Positions 49,603-58,943 of a DNA stretch of 64,000 nt are shown here, piece after piece; position 1 is the stretch's first letter; each line of letters opens with the position of its first letter. The notes below the pieces were generated by a model, which had not been told where the DNA came from, searched no databases, and saw only the letters and a program-made list of their open reading frames with translations. The translations under genes and the position numbers were made by a program. Origin of the DNA: Streptomyces clavuligerus (GTDB lineage Bacteria > Actinomycetota > Actinomycetes > Streptomycetales > Streptomycetaceae); assembly GCF_005519465.1 (NCBI RefSeq), contig NZ_CP027858.1:3534001-3598000 (forward strand), written 5' to 3'.

Positions 49603-52158
49603 CTACTTGCGCGCCGCCGGTGCCGGTACCTCCGGCAGCTCGGCGGCGCCGGTGAGGGTCAGGTCCGGGCCCTGGCCGTCGGCGGGGCGGGCGGTGAGGG
49701 ACCAGGCGTAGGGGCCGGGGGCGGCCGGGGCGCCCGCGGTGTCCCTGCCGTCCCAGGCCGCGGTCAGGAGGCCGCGGGCCTCCGTGCCGGACACGGTGCG
49801 GACGACGGCGCCGGTCCCCTGGTGGCGGAGGGTGAGTTCCCAGTCCGCTGCGGGCTTCGACAGCCACCACGAGCCGGACCAGCTCCCGGGCCCGGAGACG
49901 GCCGAGGAGTCGATCGCGCTCAGCGCGGAGGCCGTCGTCCCGGAGCCGGCGACATGGACGCGCTGCTGGTCGTCGGCGTAGGCGACCCCGCCGCCGAAGC
50001 GGTCGACGGTCCAGCTCACCCCGGCCCTGCCGTCCTGGCCGAGCGCGGCGGCACCGGCCACCGTACGGACGGGCAGGTCGGCGGAGGAACCGCTCGCGGG
50101 CAGACCGCCGCTCAGGTCGAGCAGCCTGAGGCCGCCGTCGGCCCCGCCGGCCCCGCCGTCCTCGACGTGGTGGACGAGATAGCCGTCACCGAGCAGGACG
50201 TTCCCCGCCGGGGCGGTGACGGTGCGCCGGGTGGTCCGGTCGTAGACACCCGAGTCCGCCGCGTTCCAGCGGTCCCCGCAGTCCCAGTACACCCAGCGGC
50301 CCACGGCCTGGAGGGTGGCCGGGGTGCAGCCGTCGCGGGTGGTGAAGCTCTCCACGGCGGGGCCCGTGCCACCGGCGGAGCCGGAACGGACCCGCGTGGC
50401 CGAGACCGTACCGCCGTTCCTCGCCCCGCTCCACAGGGTGTCGCCCCACACCGCTGCCGCGACCTTGTCGCGCGTCGTCAGGACGGTGCCCGTGCCGCTC
50501 GCGGGGAACTCGACGACGTACTGCTTGCCGCCGGACGCCTCGTCGACGATCCCGTACCGCCCGGAGAGGTCCGTGAGCCGCGGTGAGCTGCCGTGCGTCT
50601 CGACGAGCGGACCCCAGTCGGGGCTGCCGTTGTCCCGGAGCACGGTCCAGCCCCACTCGGTGGGTTCGGCGCGGCCGTGCCGCCCCGTGCCGTCCGCGAA
50701 CATCCGGACGCAGCGGACGGTGCCGCTGGAGCAGTCGCCGTCCCTCCCGTTGATCCGGCCGTCCACCGTGGTCCGCCGAACGGTCGGCGCGCCGCCCGCC
50801 GCCGGGGCGCTCAGCCAGGCGCTGCGGTAGGTGCCGATGATGGTGGACGGCTCGTACTGGGTGCTGTTGTCGGCGGTGGTGAGGACGCCGCTGCCGAGGG
50901 AGAGGCCGTGGATCTGCGCGGGCACCGGCCGGACGTCGGTCAGCCGGGTGCGCGTGAGCGCCCCGTCGGCCTTCTGGTGCACCCGGTACACGCCCCAGTC
51001 GAGGTCGCCCTCGTAGACGTGTTCCTCGGCGCTCGCGCCCGCCACCAGCACGGAACCGTCCGGCGCCGCCACGATCTGGTGGGCGGTGTGCCGCCCGACC
51101 GGCCGCATGGGCGCGTTCTCGACGTCGTACCGCTGCGCCCAGAGCGGCTGGCCGCGGTAGGCGTTGTTGCCCGGCTGCGTCGGTTCGACGGCCAGCAGCG
51201 AGGAACCGGCGAAGCCGTAGGCGGCCTGGTAACTGAAGCTGCTGATGCTGACCGAACGGGGCTGCGCGGCCAGGTCCGCGCGGTCGTACACCTCCGCCTG
51301 CCCGCGTCCGTCGCGCACCCGCAGCACCGCGTCCCTGCCGAGCCGGAAGGCCGAGACCTCCCAGCCGTTGTCCGGGCCGAGCCGGTCGGGCAGCTCGCGG
51401 AGCGCGCCGGTGGCCAGATCGACGATGCCCCAGTGCGGCCAGGGGTCCGAGGCGTCGGCGGTCCTGTACCGGAGGACGACGGACCGCTCGTCGCCGTCCT
51501 CGACGGCGACATCCCGCGCGTCCGCCGGGAGCCCGGTCACCGGCGCCTCGACGGCGGTCCCGTTCCGCACCTGCCACCGGTGGTACGCCACGGGAGCGCC
51601 GCCGCTGCCGCCGCTGCGGGTGAGGACCGTACCGCCGAACGTGCCCTGGTAGGCGTGGTCCGCGGGCAGCGGCACCTCCACCGGGTCGCCCGCCGTGCCC
51701 GCGCCCTGGATCAGGGTGACGCGCGGCGACGGTTCGGCGGAGTGGAGCGCGACGGTGTCGGAGCCGTCCCCGTACCAGCCGGGCTCGAACGAGGCCGCCG
51801 TGCCGAAGTGGCCGGTGTCGATGTCGTACGTGAGCGGCGCGGGCAGCCGCTGCCGCAGGGCGGTGGTGCCGCCGGTGTACGCCGTCCACAGGAGCCGGTC
51901 GTCGCCCTCCTGCGCCCACAGGAACCCGGTGGTCCCCGCGTTGAGGATCTGTGTGGCGCGGGCCACGGCCCGCTGGGCGGCGGGCACCACCAGCTCGTCC
52001 GCCGCCGCGCGCGCCGTGGCCGTGGACACGGCGGGCGCGGCGGCGGCCGGTGCCTGGGCCAGCGGGGCGCTCAGCGCGAGCGCGGCCGTCAGGACGACAG
52101 CGGTACGCAGGGGTGCGGTGGGGACGGGTCTGTGACGGGGCCGTGCGGGTGAGGTCAT
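49603..52158 (-). CDS. large secreted protein with C-terminal FlgD-like Ig domain
   Basis: This 851-aa protein has a signal peptide (about residues 15-45, ending AQAPAAAAPAV). The body, rich in WD/beta-propeller-like strands, is about 70-770. At the C-terminus WELTLRHQGTGAVVRTVSG with AWDGRDTAGAPAAPGPY is a FlgD-type Ig-like motif. GGAGGAACG before the ATG fixes the start; the frame upstream is a shadow. It is a surface or extracellular protein without visible catalytic motifs. It converges with the MMPL gene. Confidence 0.8.
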   Translation of the reverse strand: MTSPARPRHRPVPTAPLRTAVVLTAALALSAPLAQAPAAAAPAVSTATARAAADELVVPAAQRAVARATQILNAGTTGFLWAQEGDDRLLWTAYTGGTTALRQRLPAPLTYDIDTGHFGTAASFEPGWYGDGSDTVALHSAEPSPRVTLIQGAGTAGDPVEVPLPADHAYQGTFGGTVLTRSGGSGGAPVAYHRWQVRNGTAVEAPVTGLPADARDVAVEDGDERSVVLRYRTADASDPWPHWGIVDLATGALRELPDRLGPDNGWEVSAFRLGRDAVLRVRDGRGQAEVYDRADLAAQPRSVSISSFSYQAAYGFAGSSLLAVEPTQPGNNAYRGQPLWAQRYDVENAPMRPVGRHTAHQIVAAPDGSVLVAGASAEEHVYEGDLDWGVYRVHQKADGALTRTRLTDVRPVPAQIHGLSLGSGVLTTADNSTQYEPSTIIGTYRSAWLSAPAAGGAPTVRRTTVDGRINGRDGDCSSGTVRCVRMFADGTGRHGRAEPTEWGWTVLRDNGSPDWGPLVETHGSSPRLTDLSGRYGIVDEASGGKQYVVEFPASGTGTVLTTRDKVAAAVWGDTLWSGARNGGTVSATRVRSGSAGGTGPAVESFTTRDGCTPATLQAVGRWVYWDCGDRWNAADSGVYDRTTRRTVTAPAGNVLLGDGYLVHHVEDGGAGGADGGLRLLDLSGGLPASGSSADLPVRTVAGAAALGQDGRAGVSWTVDRFGGGVAYADDQQRVHVAGSGTTASALSAIDSSAVSGPGSWSGSWWLSKPAADWELTLRHQGTGAVVRTVSGTEARGLLTAAWDGRDTAGAPAAPGPYAWSLTARPADGQGPDLTLTGAAELPEVPAPAARK

Positions 52159-52396
52159 CGTTCCTCCGGAGGACGGGAAGTGGGCATGGCGGGACGGACG
52201 ACAGCGGCCCGGCACTCCCTGCGGCCCCGCCCGCCCGTCCCCCGCATGTGCGTGCCTCGTGAAGGTAAAGCCGGGAACATGACAACCTCTTGCCATGCCG
52301 TCCGGGTGCCGCACCCCGCGCTCCGCCCCGGCACTCAGACGGGCATGAGTATCCGTGCGGTGGTGGACCGGGCGGCGGCGGCAGGATGCTGGGGCC

Positions 52397-52816
52397 ATGC
52401 GACAACGGCTGCCGAAACTCCTGTCCCCGTCCCTGGTCACCCTTGTGCTGGCCCTGGCGACGTCCGCGCTGTGGGCCGCCTGGCTCGGCTGGGACCAGCA
52501 GCGTGATGTGCACCCCGACGGCTCGACGACCGGCCCGTACCAGCCGTGGCAGGTCATCGGCCTGGTCCTGACCCTGCTGCCGCTCGTGTACGCGGGGGTG
52601 TCCCGGCGCCATCTCACGGCCACCGTGCTCGGCATCCCGTTCGGCCTGGCCGCCGCAGCCTTCCACGACTGGTCGGACGACGGCAGCGGCCTCTTCGCGA
52701 TCGGTGTCCTGATGGTGCTGGTGGGGAGTCTTGTCGCCACCGGCGCCGCGGCAGCCGCCCTCTGGGCCCTGACTGCCTCCGGTACGGGCAGGCCCGCGGC
52801 GCCCGCCGCCGAGTAG
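52397..52816 (+). CDS. small polytopic membrane protein
   Basis: This 139-aa protein has four predicted helices (for example LVTLVLALATSALWAAWLGW, VIGLVLTLLPLVYAGV and a C-terminal GLFAIGVLMVLVGSLVATGA). The family is not recognised. It diverges from the large secreted protein. The ATG at 52397 is chosen over 52355 because the extra residues are Arg-rich and not membrane-protein-like. Confidence 0.7.
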   Translation: MRQRLPKLLSPSLVTLVLALATSALWAAWLGWDQQRDVHPDGSTTGPYQPWQVIGLVLTLLPLVYAGVSRRHLTATVLGIPFGLAAAAFHDWSDDGSGLFAIGVLMVLVGSLVATGAAAAALWALTASGTGRPAAPAAE

Positions 52817-53020
52817 ACCGGGCGCGTGACCGTCCTCGCGGACCGGGCGCTTGGACCGGGCGCCTGGACCGTCCGCCTGGACCGTCCGCGTCGTACGATC
52901 GGCGAAACCACGGGCCGTCACCCCGGATTTCGTATGTCGTAGGAAAATCCTCCTCCGCCCACCCGATCCTTCACTCCACCGCTACAGTTTCCCCTCGCCG
53001 TATCCGCATGAGGGGGAATC

Positions 53021-53515
53021 TTGAGCACTCCGTATCCGATGGCGCCGCCACCCGAGTTCCAGCCCGCGCCGCCGCAGCGACCGCTGTGGAAGATGAAACG
53101 TCTCTACGCCGGGGGCGCGCTGGTCATGCTGCTCGGCTTCGGCTGCGGGGCCACCGCATCGGGTGACGACGCCACCTCCGCCTCCGCGAAGTCCCGCCCC
53201 GGCCCCACCACCACCGTGCGGGCGACCGTCACCGCCACGGCGACCGCCCCGGCGGCCCCCGCGCCCAGGACGACGATCACCGAACCGGGCCCGACGGTGA
53301 CCGTCACCGCGACGAAGACCGCCAAGCCCCGGGCGTACAGCGGCGGCACCACCACCGACACCGGCGACACGGCCACCGACTCCGGTGCGAACGTCTACTA
53401 CCGGAACTGCGCCGCGGCCCGCGCCGCGGGCGCCGCCCCCGTCCACCGCGGCGACCCGGGCTACGGCAGACACCTCGACCGCGACAACGACGGCACGGGC
53501 TGCGACTGGGGCTGA
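53021..53515 (+). CDS. secreted Excalibur calcium-binding-domain protein
   Basis: This 164-aa protein begins at a TTG with a GAGGGGG site. A short cytoplasmic N-terminus precedes one hydrophobic helix (LYAGGALVMLLGFGCG) and a Thr/Pro-rich stalk. The C-terminal Excalibur domain reads VYYRNCAAARAAGAAP followed by the EF-hand-like DRDNDGTGCDW loop. The domain is expected to bind Ca2+ at the cell surface. Many Streptomyces proteins end in this domain, but the role is unknown. Confidence 0.88.
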   Translation: MSTPYPMAPPPEFQPAPPQRPLWKMKRLYAGGALVMLLGFGCGATASGDDATSASAKSRPGPTTTVRATVTATATAPAAPAPRTTITEPGPTVTVTATKTAKPRAYSGGTTTDTGDTATDSGANVYYRNCAAARAAGAAPVHRGDPGYGRHLDRDNDGTGCDWG

Positions 53516-53616
53516 CCCGGACGGTCCCGTGAGCGCTCCCGCTCGTCGGTGACACCCCCTGTGGGCCCTGGGTGAAAACCGGCCATGTTCCGTACAACCC
53601 AGCGGCCGTCTCGCCG

Positions 53617-53682
53617 GTCCTGTTCGGTGACGCACGATCCCATCAGCGGAATCTGCCGCTGTGCTGCGTCACCGAACAGGAC
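53617..53682. promoter_or_regulatory. long nested inverted repeat upstream of the PA14/FnIII gene
   Basis: GTCCTGTTCGGTGACGCA (53617-53634) and its exact complement (53665-53682) form an 18-bp perfect stem. The 30-base loop contains a second 6-bp dyad, CAGCGG/CCGCTG (53644-53661). It ends 11 bases before the start codon at 53694, so in RNA it would sit next to or cover the GAAGGAC ribosome site. Confidence 0.75.
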
Positions 53683-53693
53683 TGAAGGACTTG

Positions 53694-56108
53694 ATGACCC
53701 CAGCCAGACGCACCGCCGCCGTCACCGTGGTTCTGGCCACGGCGGCCGGAGCGCTCACCGCTGTCGCCGCACCCGCGTCCGCGGCCCCGGTGCGCTGCGA
53801 ATCCCCCGTCTTCCAGCGGGAGATCTTCGCGAACACGACGTTCTCGGGCAAGCCCAAGAAGACGGACTGCGACCCCTCGATCAACGAGAACTGGCGCACC
53901 GGCGCACCCGCCTCCGGGGTGCCGTCCGACAACTTCGGCGTGCGCTGGACGGTGACCCGCGACTTCGGCTCCGGCGGCCCCTTCGCGTTCACGGCCGCCG
54001 CCCAGGACGGCATCCGCGTGTACGTGGACGGCGTCCGCCGGGTCGACCTCTGGAAGAACGTCTCCACCACCGTCAAGAAGACGGTCAACGTGACGATCCC
54101 CAGCGGCAGGCACACGCTCCGCGTCGACTTCGCCCACTGGACCGGCTCCGCGAACGTCGCGTACTCCTACGCGCCGCGCACCTCCGCCGCCGTCGACAAG
54201 GTCAAGCCGCTCACCCCGGCGGGCGCGGCCGTCTCCTACGACCGGGCCACCGGAGCGGCCAGGCTCGCCTGGACCAGGAACAAGGAGCTGGACCTCGCGC
54301 ACTACCGGGTCTACCGGCGCCCGGCGGGCGCGCCGTTCCCCGGCAAGCCGCTCGCGACGACCACCGCCGCCTCGTACACCGACCGCACCCCGCCGAAGAC
54401 CGGCGCGTCGTACTACTACGAGGTGCGGGCCGTCGACAAGGCGGGCAACGCCTCCGGCGGCACCGCCGACCAGCGCGTCGTCACCGTCGACCGGACGCCG
54501 CCCGCCACGCCGTCCGTCTACTGGGACGCGTGCCCGGAGGGCCGGCCCTACGCGGCGCCGCAGCTCGTCACCACCGTGCAGAACGCCGCCGACATCGCCT
54601 GGTACGAGATGCAGCGGCTCGACGCCGCCACCAACCGCTGGAGCACCGTCCACTCCGGTGCCAAGGGCGCGATCTGCGACACCGGATACCCCGCCGACGG
54701 CAGCAGGGTCACCTACCGGGGCCGGGCCCGCGACGCCGCCGGGAACTGGACGCCGTACTCGGCCCCGCTGACGTTCACCACCCCCGACCTGACCCCGCCG
54801 GGCGCCGTCGAGCAGCTCCGCGCCGAGTACCGGTCGGGCGTTCCGCACCTGGTGTGGTCGCCCGTCGCCGGGGCCGCCTCGTACCAGGTCCTCCAGTACG
54901 ACCCGGCGACCGGCGACTACCGCGACGCCCGGCCCGGTGCGGCCACCGTCACCCGGACCGAGGTGGTGCCGCGCCAACTGGCCGCCGTCGCCGACAGCTA
55001 CCGCTACGCGGTGCGCTCGGTGGACGCCAAGGGCAACGCCGCCGCGCCGGTCGGGATCACGCTGAAGCCCGCCGAGCGGACGGAGGCGATCGCCCCGTTC
55101 AAGACCACCGCGAGCCGGTTCGGCGAGGGCGTGATGGTCGAGTGGAGCAGCGTCGACCCATGGACCGTCGACGGAAGCCCCCTCCCCACGTACAAGATCG
55201 TCCGCACCGATACCGCGACCGGTGAGAGCACCACCGTGGACACGTGCAAGCCGTCCACCCCCTGGGACGAGCCGCTGGAGGCCCCGAAGACCTATGAGAC
55301 CTGGGCGGACTCCAACGCCCCCTGGTCCGCCCGCAAGCAGGTCAACGGCGTCTGCTGGGAGGTCCAGGGCGCGTCGGAGACGACCTACGAGTACCGCGTC
55401 GTGGCGACGGACCGCCACGGCAAGGACTCACGGCCGGGCCCGGCCGCCCGCGCGACCACCCCGGACACGGTGCGCCCCGCCCCGGTGCGGGACCTGACCG
55501 CGGAACGCGTCCCGCTCGGCGTCCGGCTGACCTGGACGCCGCCCGAGGACGACGACGTCGCCGGCTACCACGTGTGGCAGGGCGTCACCGACCCGGACAG
55601 CGGCGAGACGGTCTGGAAGGAGAACTGCTGGACCGGCGCCTCCCTGACCAGGACCGAGATCCTCTGCCCGACCGTCCCCGACGGCGCCACCCACAGCTAC
55701 AGGGTCGCCGCCACCGACGACCGCCTCCAGCACGGCGACACCCCCCTCGACGTGCTCCACCCCGCCGAGGTCTCCGTCGCCCTGCCCGACACCCGCCCGC
55801 CGGGCTGGACGGCCACCGACATCCGCGAGGGCCAGTACCCCAACCTGTACGTCGGCTGCTCGGAGAGCTCCGGCCTCGGCGACTGCTCCCGCTTCACGAG
55901 CTACCGGGTGGAACGCTGGGACCCCACCACGTCCACCTACACCACCCTGACCGAGGCCCCGACCGGCGGCTCCGCCTTCTACATGGACACCACGGTCCAC
56001 GAGAACCGCCTCGCCCTCCACTACTACCGCGTCACCCTCCTGGACCCTTCGGGCACCGACCCCGCGACCCGCTCGACGGCGTACGGCATCTGGGACTCCT
56101 GGCTCTGA
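53694..56108 (+). CDS. secreted protein with PA14-like and fibronectin type III domains
   Basis: This 804-aa protein has a signal peptide (residues about 1-32), then a PA14-like domain (about 40-160; TVTRDFGSGGPFAFTAAAQDG then VYVDGVRRVDLWKN). Several FnIII-like repeats follow, with motifs such as LAHYRVYRRPAG, YYYEVRAVDKAGN and VAGYHVWQG. Such proteins bind carbohydrate or wall material. No catalytic domain is visible. A GAAGGAC site precedes the ATG; a TTG just before it is an alternative. A strong hairpin lies directly upstream. Confidence 0.85.
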   Translation: MTPARRTAAVTVVLATAAGALTAVAAPASAAPVRCESPVFQREIFANTTFSGKPKKTDCDPSINENWRTGAPASGVPSDNFGVRWTVTRDFGSGGPFAFTAAAQDGIRVYVDGVRRVDLWKNVSTTVKKTVNVTIPSGRHTLRVDFAHWTGSANVAYSYAPRTSAAVDKVKPLTPAGAAVSYDRATGAARLAWTRNKELDLAHYRVYRRPAGAPFPGKPLATTTAASYTDRTPPKTGASYYYEVRAVDKAGNASGGTADQRVVTVDRTPPATPSVYWDACPEGRPYAAPQLVTTVQNAADIAWYEMQRLDAATNRWSTVHSGAKGAICDTGYPADGSRVTYRGRARDAAGNWTPYSAPLTFTTPDLTPPGAVEQLRAEYRSGVPHLVWSPVAGAASYQVLQYDPATGDYRDARPGAATVTRTEVVPRQLAAVADSYRYAVRSVDAKGNAAAPVGITLKPAERTEAIAPFKTTASRFGEGVMVEWSSVDPWTVDGSPLPTYKIVRTDTATGESTTVDTCKPSTPWDEPLEAPKTYETWADSNAPWSARKQVNGVCWEVQGASETTYEYRVVATDRHGKDSRPGPAARATTPDTVRPAPVRDLTAERVPLGVRLTWTPPEDDDVAGYHVWQGVTDPDSGETVWKENCWTGASLTRTEILCPTVPDGATHSYRVAATDDRLQHGDTPLDVLHPAEVSVALPDTRPPGWTATDIREGQYPNLYVGCSESSGLGDCSRFTSYRVERWDPTTSTYTTLTEAPTGGSAFYMDTTVHENRLALHYYRVTLLDPSGTDPATRSTAYGIWDSWL

Positions 56109-56215
56109 CCCACCCAAGGGGGCCCGGCCAACCCTCCGGGCCCTCTCACCCACCTCCGACGACCACCGGCCCGCCCGGCACCGCATCCAGCGCGTGCCAC
56201 CACCTGGACAACAAC

Positions 56216-56244
56216 AAAGCCCCGGGCCACTGGCCCGGGGCTTT
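56216..56244. terminator. rho-independent terminator shared with the tRNA remnant
   Basis: AAAGCCCCGGGCC and GGCCCGGGGCTTT form a 13-bp stem with a 3-base loop, followed on the plus strand by a T-rich tail. It would end transcription of the PA14/FnIII gene and, on the other strand, of the original tRNA-Gly. Confidence 0.85.
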
Positions 56245-56248
56245 TCTC

Positions 56249-56292
56249 TGGAGCGGGTGACGAGAATCGAACTCGCGCTCTGAGCTTGGGAA
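56249..56292 (-). tRNA. 3' fragment of a tRNA-Gly(CCC) gene, likely attachment site
   Basis: On the minus strand the sequence reads from an anticodon loop TTCCCAA through the 3' anticodon stem, variable loop and T-arm (GCGAG TTCGATT CTCGT) to the acceptor strand CACCCGC and encoded TCCA. The 5' half (acceptor, D-arm, 5' anticodon stem) is absent, because the bases beyond 56292 no longer fit. It is therefore not a functional gene. A lone 3' half of a tRNA is the classic footprint of integration by a tyrosine-integrase element, with the element on the side of the missing half, to the right. Confidence 0.75.
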
Positions 56293-56542
56293 TCCCATGA
56301 TCTGGATTCGGGTATCTCCAGGTCAGGCGCTAGATCGGTGCATGCGGCGTGCGGTTTGCTGAGGCACTCCATCACCCGTGTGGACCGCTGTGGACCGTTC
56401 CTACCAGTGCGGCGGTGGTGCAAGCAGGCGTCGCCGGCTGCTTCTGCCGACATGGGGGCTGCCGCGTTCGGAAGTCGGCTCCCACATGGCTCCCATGAGC
56501 TGTCAGCAGCACACTCCTGACGGGGACTCCGCGCGCAAATGA

Positions 56543-56581
56543 CCGAAGGCCGGGTGACCGGCGCGATCGCCCGGCCTTCGG
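56543..56581. terminator. terminator of the nucleotide-sugar gene pair
   Basis: CCGAAGGCCGGG and CCCGGCCTTCGG form a perfect 12-bp stem with a 15-base loop, 20 bases beyond the stop of the minus-strand epimerase gene. Between it and the tRNA fragment (56293-56542) no gene is supported; short direct repeats (TGTGGACCG near 56380 and 56391; GGCTCCCA near 56475 and 56486) could be recombinase arm sites. Confidence 0.75.
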
Positions 56582-56601
56582 GTTTCACTCCATCGGTAGA
56601 T

Positions 56602-57552
56602 TCAGTTCGGAGCCACACTCATGACCGAGGTACGAAACCAGTCCACTGTCGCGGAGACCCCGTCCTCCAGTGCTACCGGAGCCACTGTCGGGAAGAGCGC
56701 CCGCAGACGGCTGCTGTCTGCCTGGGAGTGCGCGACGTCGCCGGTGCGAGCGGGCATGTGCTCACGGTGGACGACGCGACCAGTCGCGGTCTCGACCTCT
56801 GGGATCAGGTCCAGCAGGGATACGCGGGTCCCGAAGGCCAGGTTCACAGGGCGGGGCTCGACGATTCGGTGGAGGAGGGCCTCAGTAAGGACACGGCAGA
56901 CGGTGCCCACATAGGTGAAGTCGCGCGTCTGGGTGCCGTCGCCGTGCACGGTCACGGGCCGACCGTCGAGTGCGGCGCTGATCCACTTCGGGATCACCGC
57001 CGCGTAGGCGTGGTCGGCGCGCTGGCCAGGCCCGTAGACGTTGAAGAAGCGGAAGGGCAGCACCGGCAGATCGAGGCTGTGGTGATAGGCGCCCAGATAT
57101 GCCTCCGTGGCGAGCTTGGTCACCGCGTACGGGCTCATCGGGGCCGTGGTGAGATCTTCGTGCTTCGGCAGGCGTGGGTTCGCGCCATAGACGGAGGACG
57201 AGGAGGCGGCGATCACCTGCAGACCCCCGGCACGGCGCGCGGCCTCCAGGACCTGGAGGGTTCCGGTCGCGTTGGCCTGGTGGCTGGCCAAGGGGTCTCG
57301 TATTGAACGCGGCACGGAGGGCAGTGCGGCCAGGTGGACGACGGCGTCCGCGCCACGGAACACCTGATCCAGGAGGTCGGCGTCCTGGATGTCGCCCTCG
57401 AAAAAGTCGATGCCGAGACCGGCGATGCTCGTCTTGGAGCCAGTGGACAGGTTGTCGATCACCTGGATTCGGGTGATCTTGGGCTGCTCGGTGAGGACCC
57501 GGGCGAGATTGCTGCCGATGAATCCGGCACCACCGGTGATCGCGATCTTCAT
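56602..57552 (-). CDS. NAD-dependent nucleotide-sugar epimerase (GalE/WbpP-like)
   Basis: This 316-aa extended short-chain dehydrogenase has the Rossmann motif ITGGAGFIGSNL, the catalytic SSSSVYG region and Y-x3-K in SPYAVTKLA. It interconverts UDP-sugars, most likely at C4. It lies 12 bp downstream of a UDP-sugar dehydrogenase, so the pair may make a UDP-hexuronic acid such as UDP-GalA or UDP-GalNAcA. Codon use is a little more relaxed than in genes to the left. Confidence 0.9.
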   Translation of the reverse strand: MKIAITGGAGFIGSNLARVLTEQPKITRIQVIDNLSTGSKTSIAGLGIDFFEGDIQDADLLDQVFRGADAVVHLAALPSVPRSIRDPLASHQANATGTLQVLEAARRAGGLQVIAASSSSVYGANPRLPKHEDLTTAPMSPYAVTKLATEAYLGAYHHSLDLPVLPFRFFNVYGPGQRADHAYAAVIPKWISAALDGRPVTVHGDGTQTRDFTYVGTVCRVLTEALLHRIVEPRPVNLAFGTRVSLLDLIPEVETATGRVVHREHMPARTGDVAHSQADSSRLRALFPTVAPVALEDGVSATVDWFRTSVMSVAPN

Positions 57553-57564
57553 GCGGCCCTGCCT

Positions 57565-58860
57565 TCAGAGAGAGTCGACATGGGCGTCGGCGAGCCGACG
57601 GCGGCAGTCGAGGATGTAGGGGGCGTACGCGGCGATCAGGGGATAGTCGAAGGCGTCGTGGTCGGCGAGGACGACGACGGCATCGGCTGCCGCGAGGCCG
57701 GTGGGAGTGACCTCGACCCGCTTGATGTTCGCCAGGCCGTCGGCGCGAGGGTGGGCGTCGTCGCTGACGTGGGGGTCGGCGGCCTGGACCTCCGCTCCCA
57801 TGCCGATGAGCAGCTCCGCGATCCGTGCCGCCGGAGTCTCCCGAGCGTCCCCGGTGTTGGCCTTGTACGCGAGGCCGAGCAGTAGCACCCGGGAACCGTT
57901 GACGGACTTCTTGCGTTTGTTGAGCCCGTCAATCAGTCTCCGGACCACATAGTCGGGCATGTGGTTGTTGACATCGTTGGCGAGCTCGACGAAGCGGAAA
58001 TTCCGGCCCACGGTTCGCTGGACCCGCCAGGACAGATAGGAGGGGTCTATGGGGAGGCAGTGGCCTCCGACTCCAGGTCCCGGGGTGAAGCGCATGAAGC
58101 CGAACGGCTTGGTGGAGGCCGCGTCGATGGCCGCCCAGACATCGATGCCCAACTCATGGGCGAAGATCGACAGCTCATTGGCGAGCGCGATGTTCACGTG
58201 CCGGAAAGTGTTCTCCAGCAGTTTCGCCAGTTCCGCTTCCTTGCAGCAGGCCACCGGGACGACCCTGTCGACGAGGGAGGCATAGAAGCGCCGGATCGTT
58301 TCCCTGGACGCCTCGTCGATTCCAGAGATGATCTTCGGGGTGTTCTCCAGCCTCCATGTGTGGTTGCCCGGATCGATGCGTTCAGGGCTGTAGCCCAGGT
58401 GGAAATCGGAGCCGGCGGTCAGACCGGAGATGCGTTCGAGGAGGGGCCCGAAGACCTCCTCTGTGGTGCCGGGGTACGTAGTCGACTCCAGGACGACGGT
58501 CGCCCCGCGCGCGAGGTGGTGGCCGAGCAGTAGAGCCGAGTCCTCGACATGTGAAAGGTCCGGAGCTCCGTCGCGGAGCGGCGTGGGCACCGCGACGACC
58601 GCTATGTCGAATCCCTCGCACTCGGACGGATCGGCAGTGGGCCGATAGGCGCCGGTGGCGAGGAGTGGCGCCAGACGCGCGTCGCTGATGTCCTCGATGT
58701 AGGACTCTCCGAGCATGAGCCGTTTGACTCGCTGCGCGTCCATGTCGAAGCCGACGACCTGGTGCCCGACCTCGGCGGCCCTCACCGCGAGAGGCAGCCC
58801 GACATGCCCCTGTCCCACGACGACTACGCGGAGCCGTTGGGTGCCATGTTTCTCGATCAT
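57565..58860 (-). CDS. UDP-sugar 6-dehydrogenase (UDP-GlcNAc/ManNAc/Glc type)
   Basis: This 431-aa dehydrogenase has an N-terminal Rossmann VVVVGQGHVGLPLAV, the central ELAKLLENTFRHVNIALANE helix and the catalytic Cys in GVGGHCLPIDP. The C-terminal substrate domain includes LGLAYKANTGDARETPA. It oxidises the C6 of a UDP-hexose to a uronate with two NAD+. The WbpA-like features favour an N-acetylated UDP-sugar. It is the first gene of the pair with the epimerase, and diverges from the methionyl-tRNA synthetase gene. Confidence 0.92.
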   Translation of the reverse strand: MIEKHGTQRLRVVVVGQGHVGLPLAVRAAEVGHQVVGFDMDAQRVKRLMLGESYIEDISDARLAPLLATGAYRPTADPSECEGFDIAVVAVPTPLRDGAPDLSHVEDSALLLGHHLARGATVVLESTTYPGTTEEVFGPLLERISGLTAGSDFHLGYSPERIDPGNHTWRLENTPKIISGIDEASRETIRRFYASLVDRVVPVACCKEAELAKLLENTFRHVNIALANELSIFAHELGIDVWAAIDAASTKPFGFMRFTPGPGVGGHCLPIDPSYLSWRVQRTVGRNFRFVELANDVNNHMPDYVVRRLIDGLNKRKKSVNGSRVLLLGLAYKANTGDARETPAARIAELLIGMGAEVQAADPHVSDDAHPRADGLANIKRVEVTPTGLAAADAVVVLADHDAFDYPLIAAYAPYILDCRRRLADAHVDSL

Positions 58861-58943
58861 GCTTTCAACCTCGTTGAGTGAGCGCGCGGATGCGTGCGGC
58901 GGGCGGACCTGTGACGGGTCGGCGGCCCTAAGATGGGGAGCGC

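Noticed and set aside
52912..53020. Possible continuation of the secreted FlgD-like gene frame upstream to 52911
   Set aside because: The ATG at 52158 has GGAGGAACG and a signal peptide directly after it, and the upstream part overlaps the divergent membrane-protein gene antisense.
56249..56330. Complete tRNA-Gly gene
   Set aside because: The 5' half is missing; bases beyond 56292 do not form a D-arm or acceptor strand.
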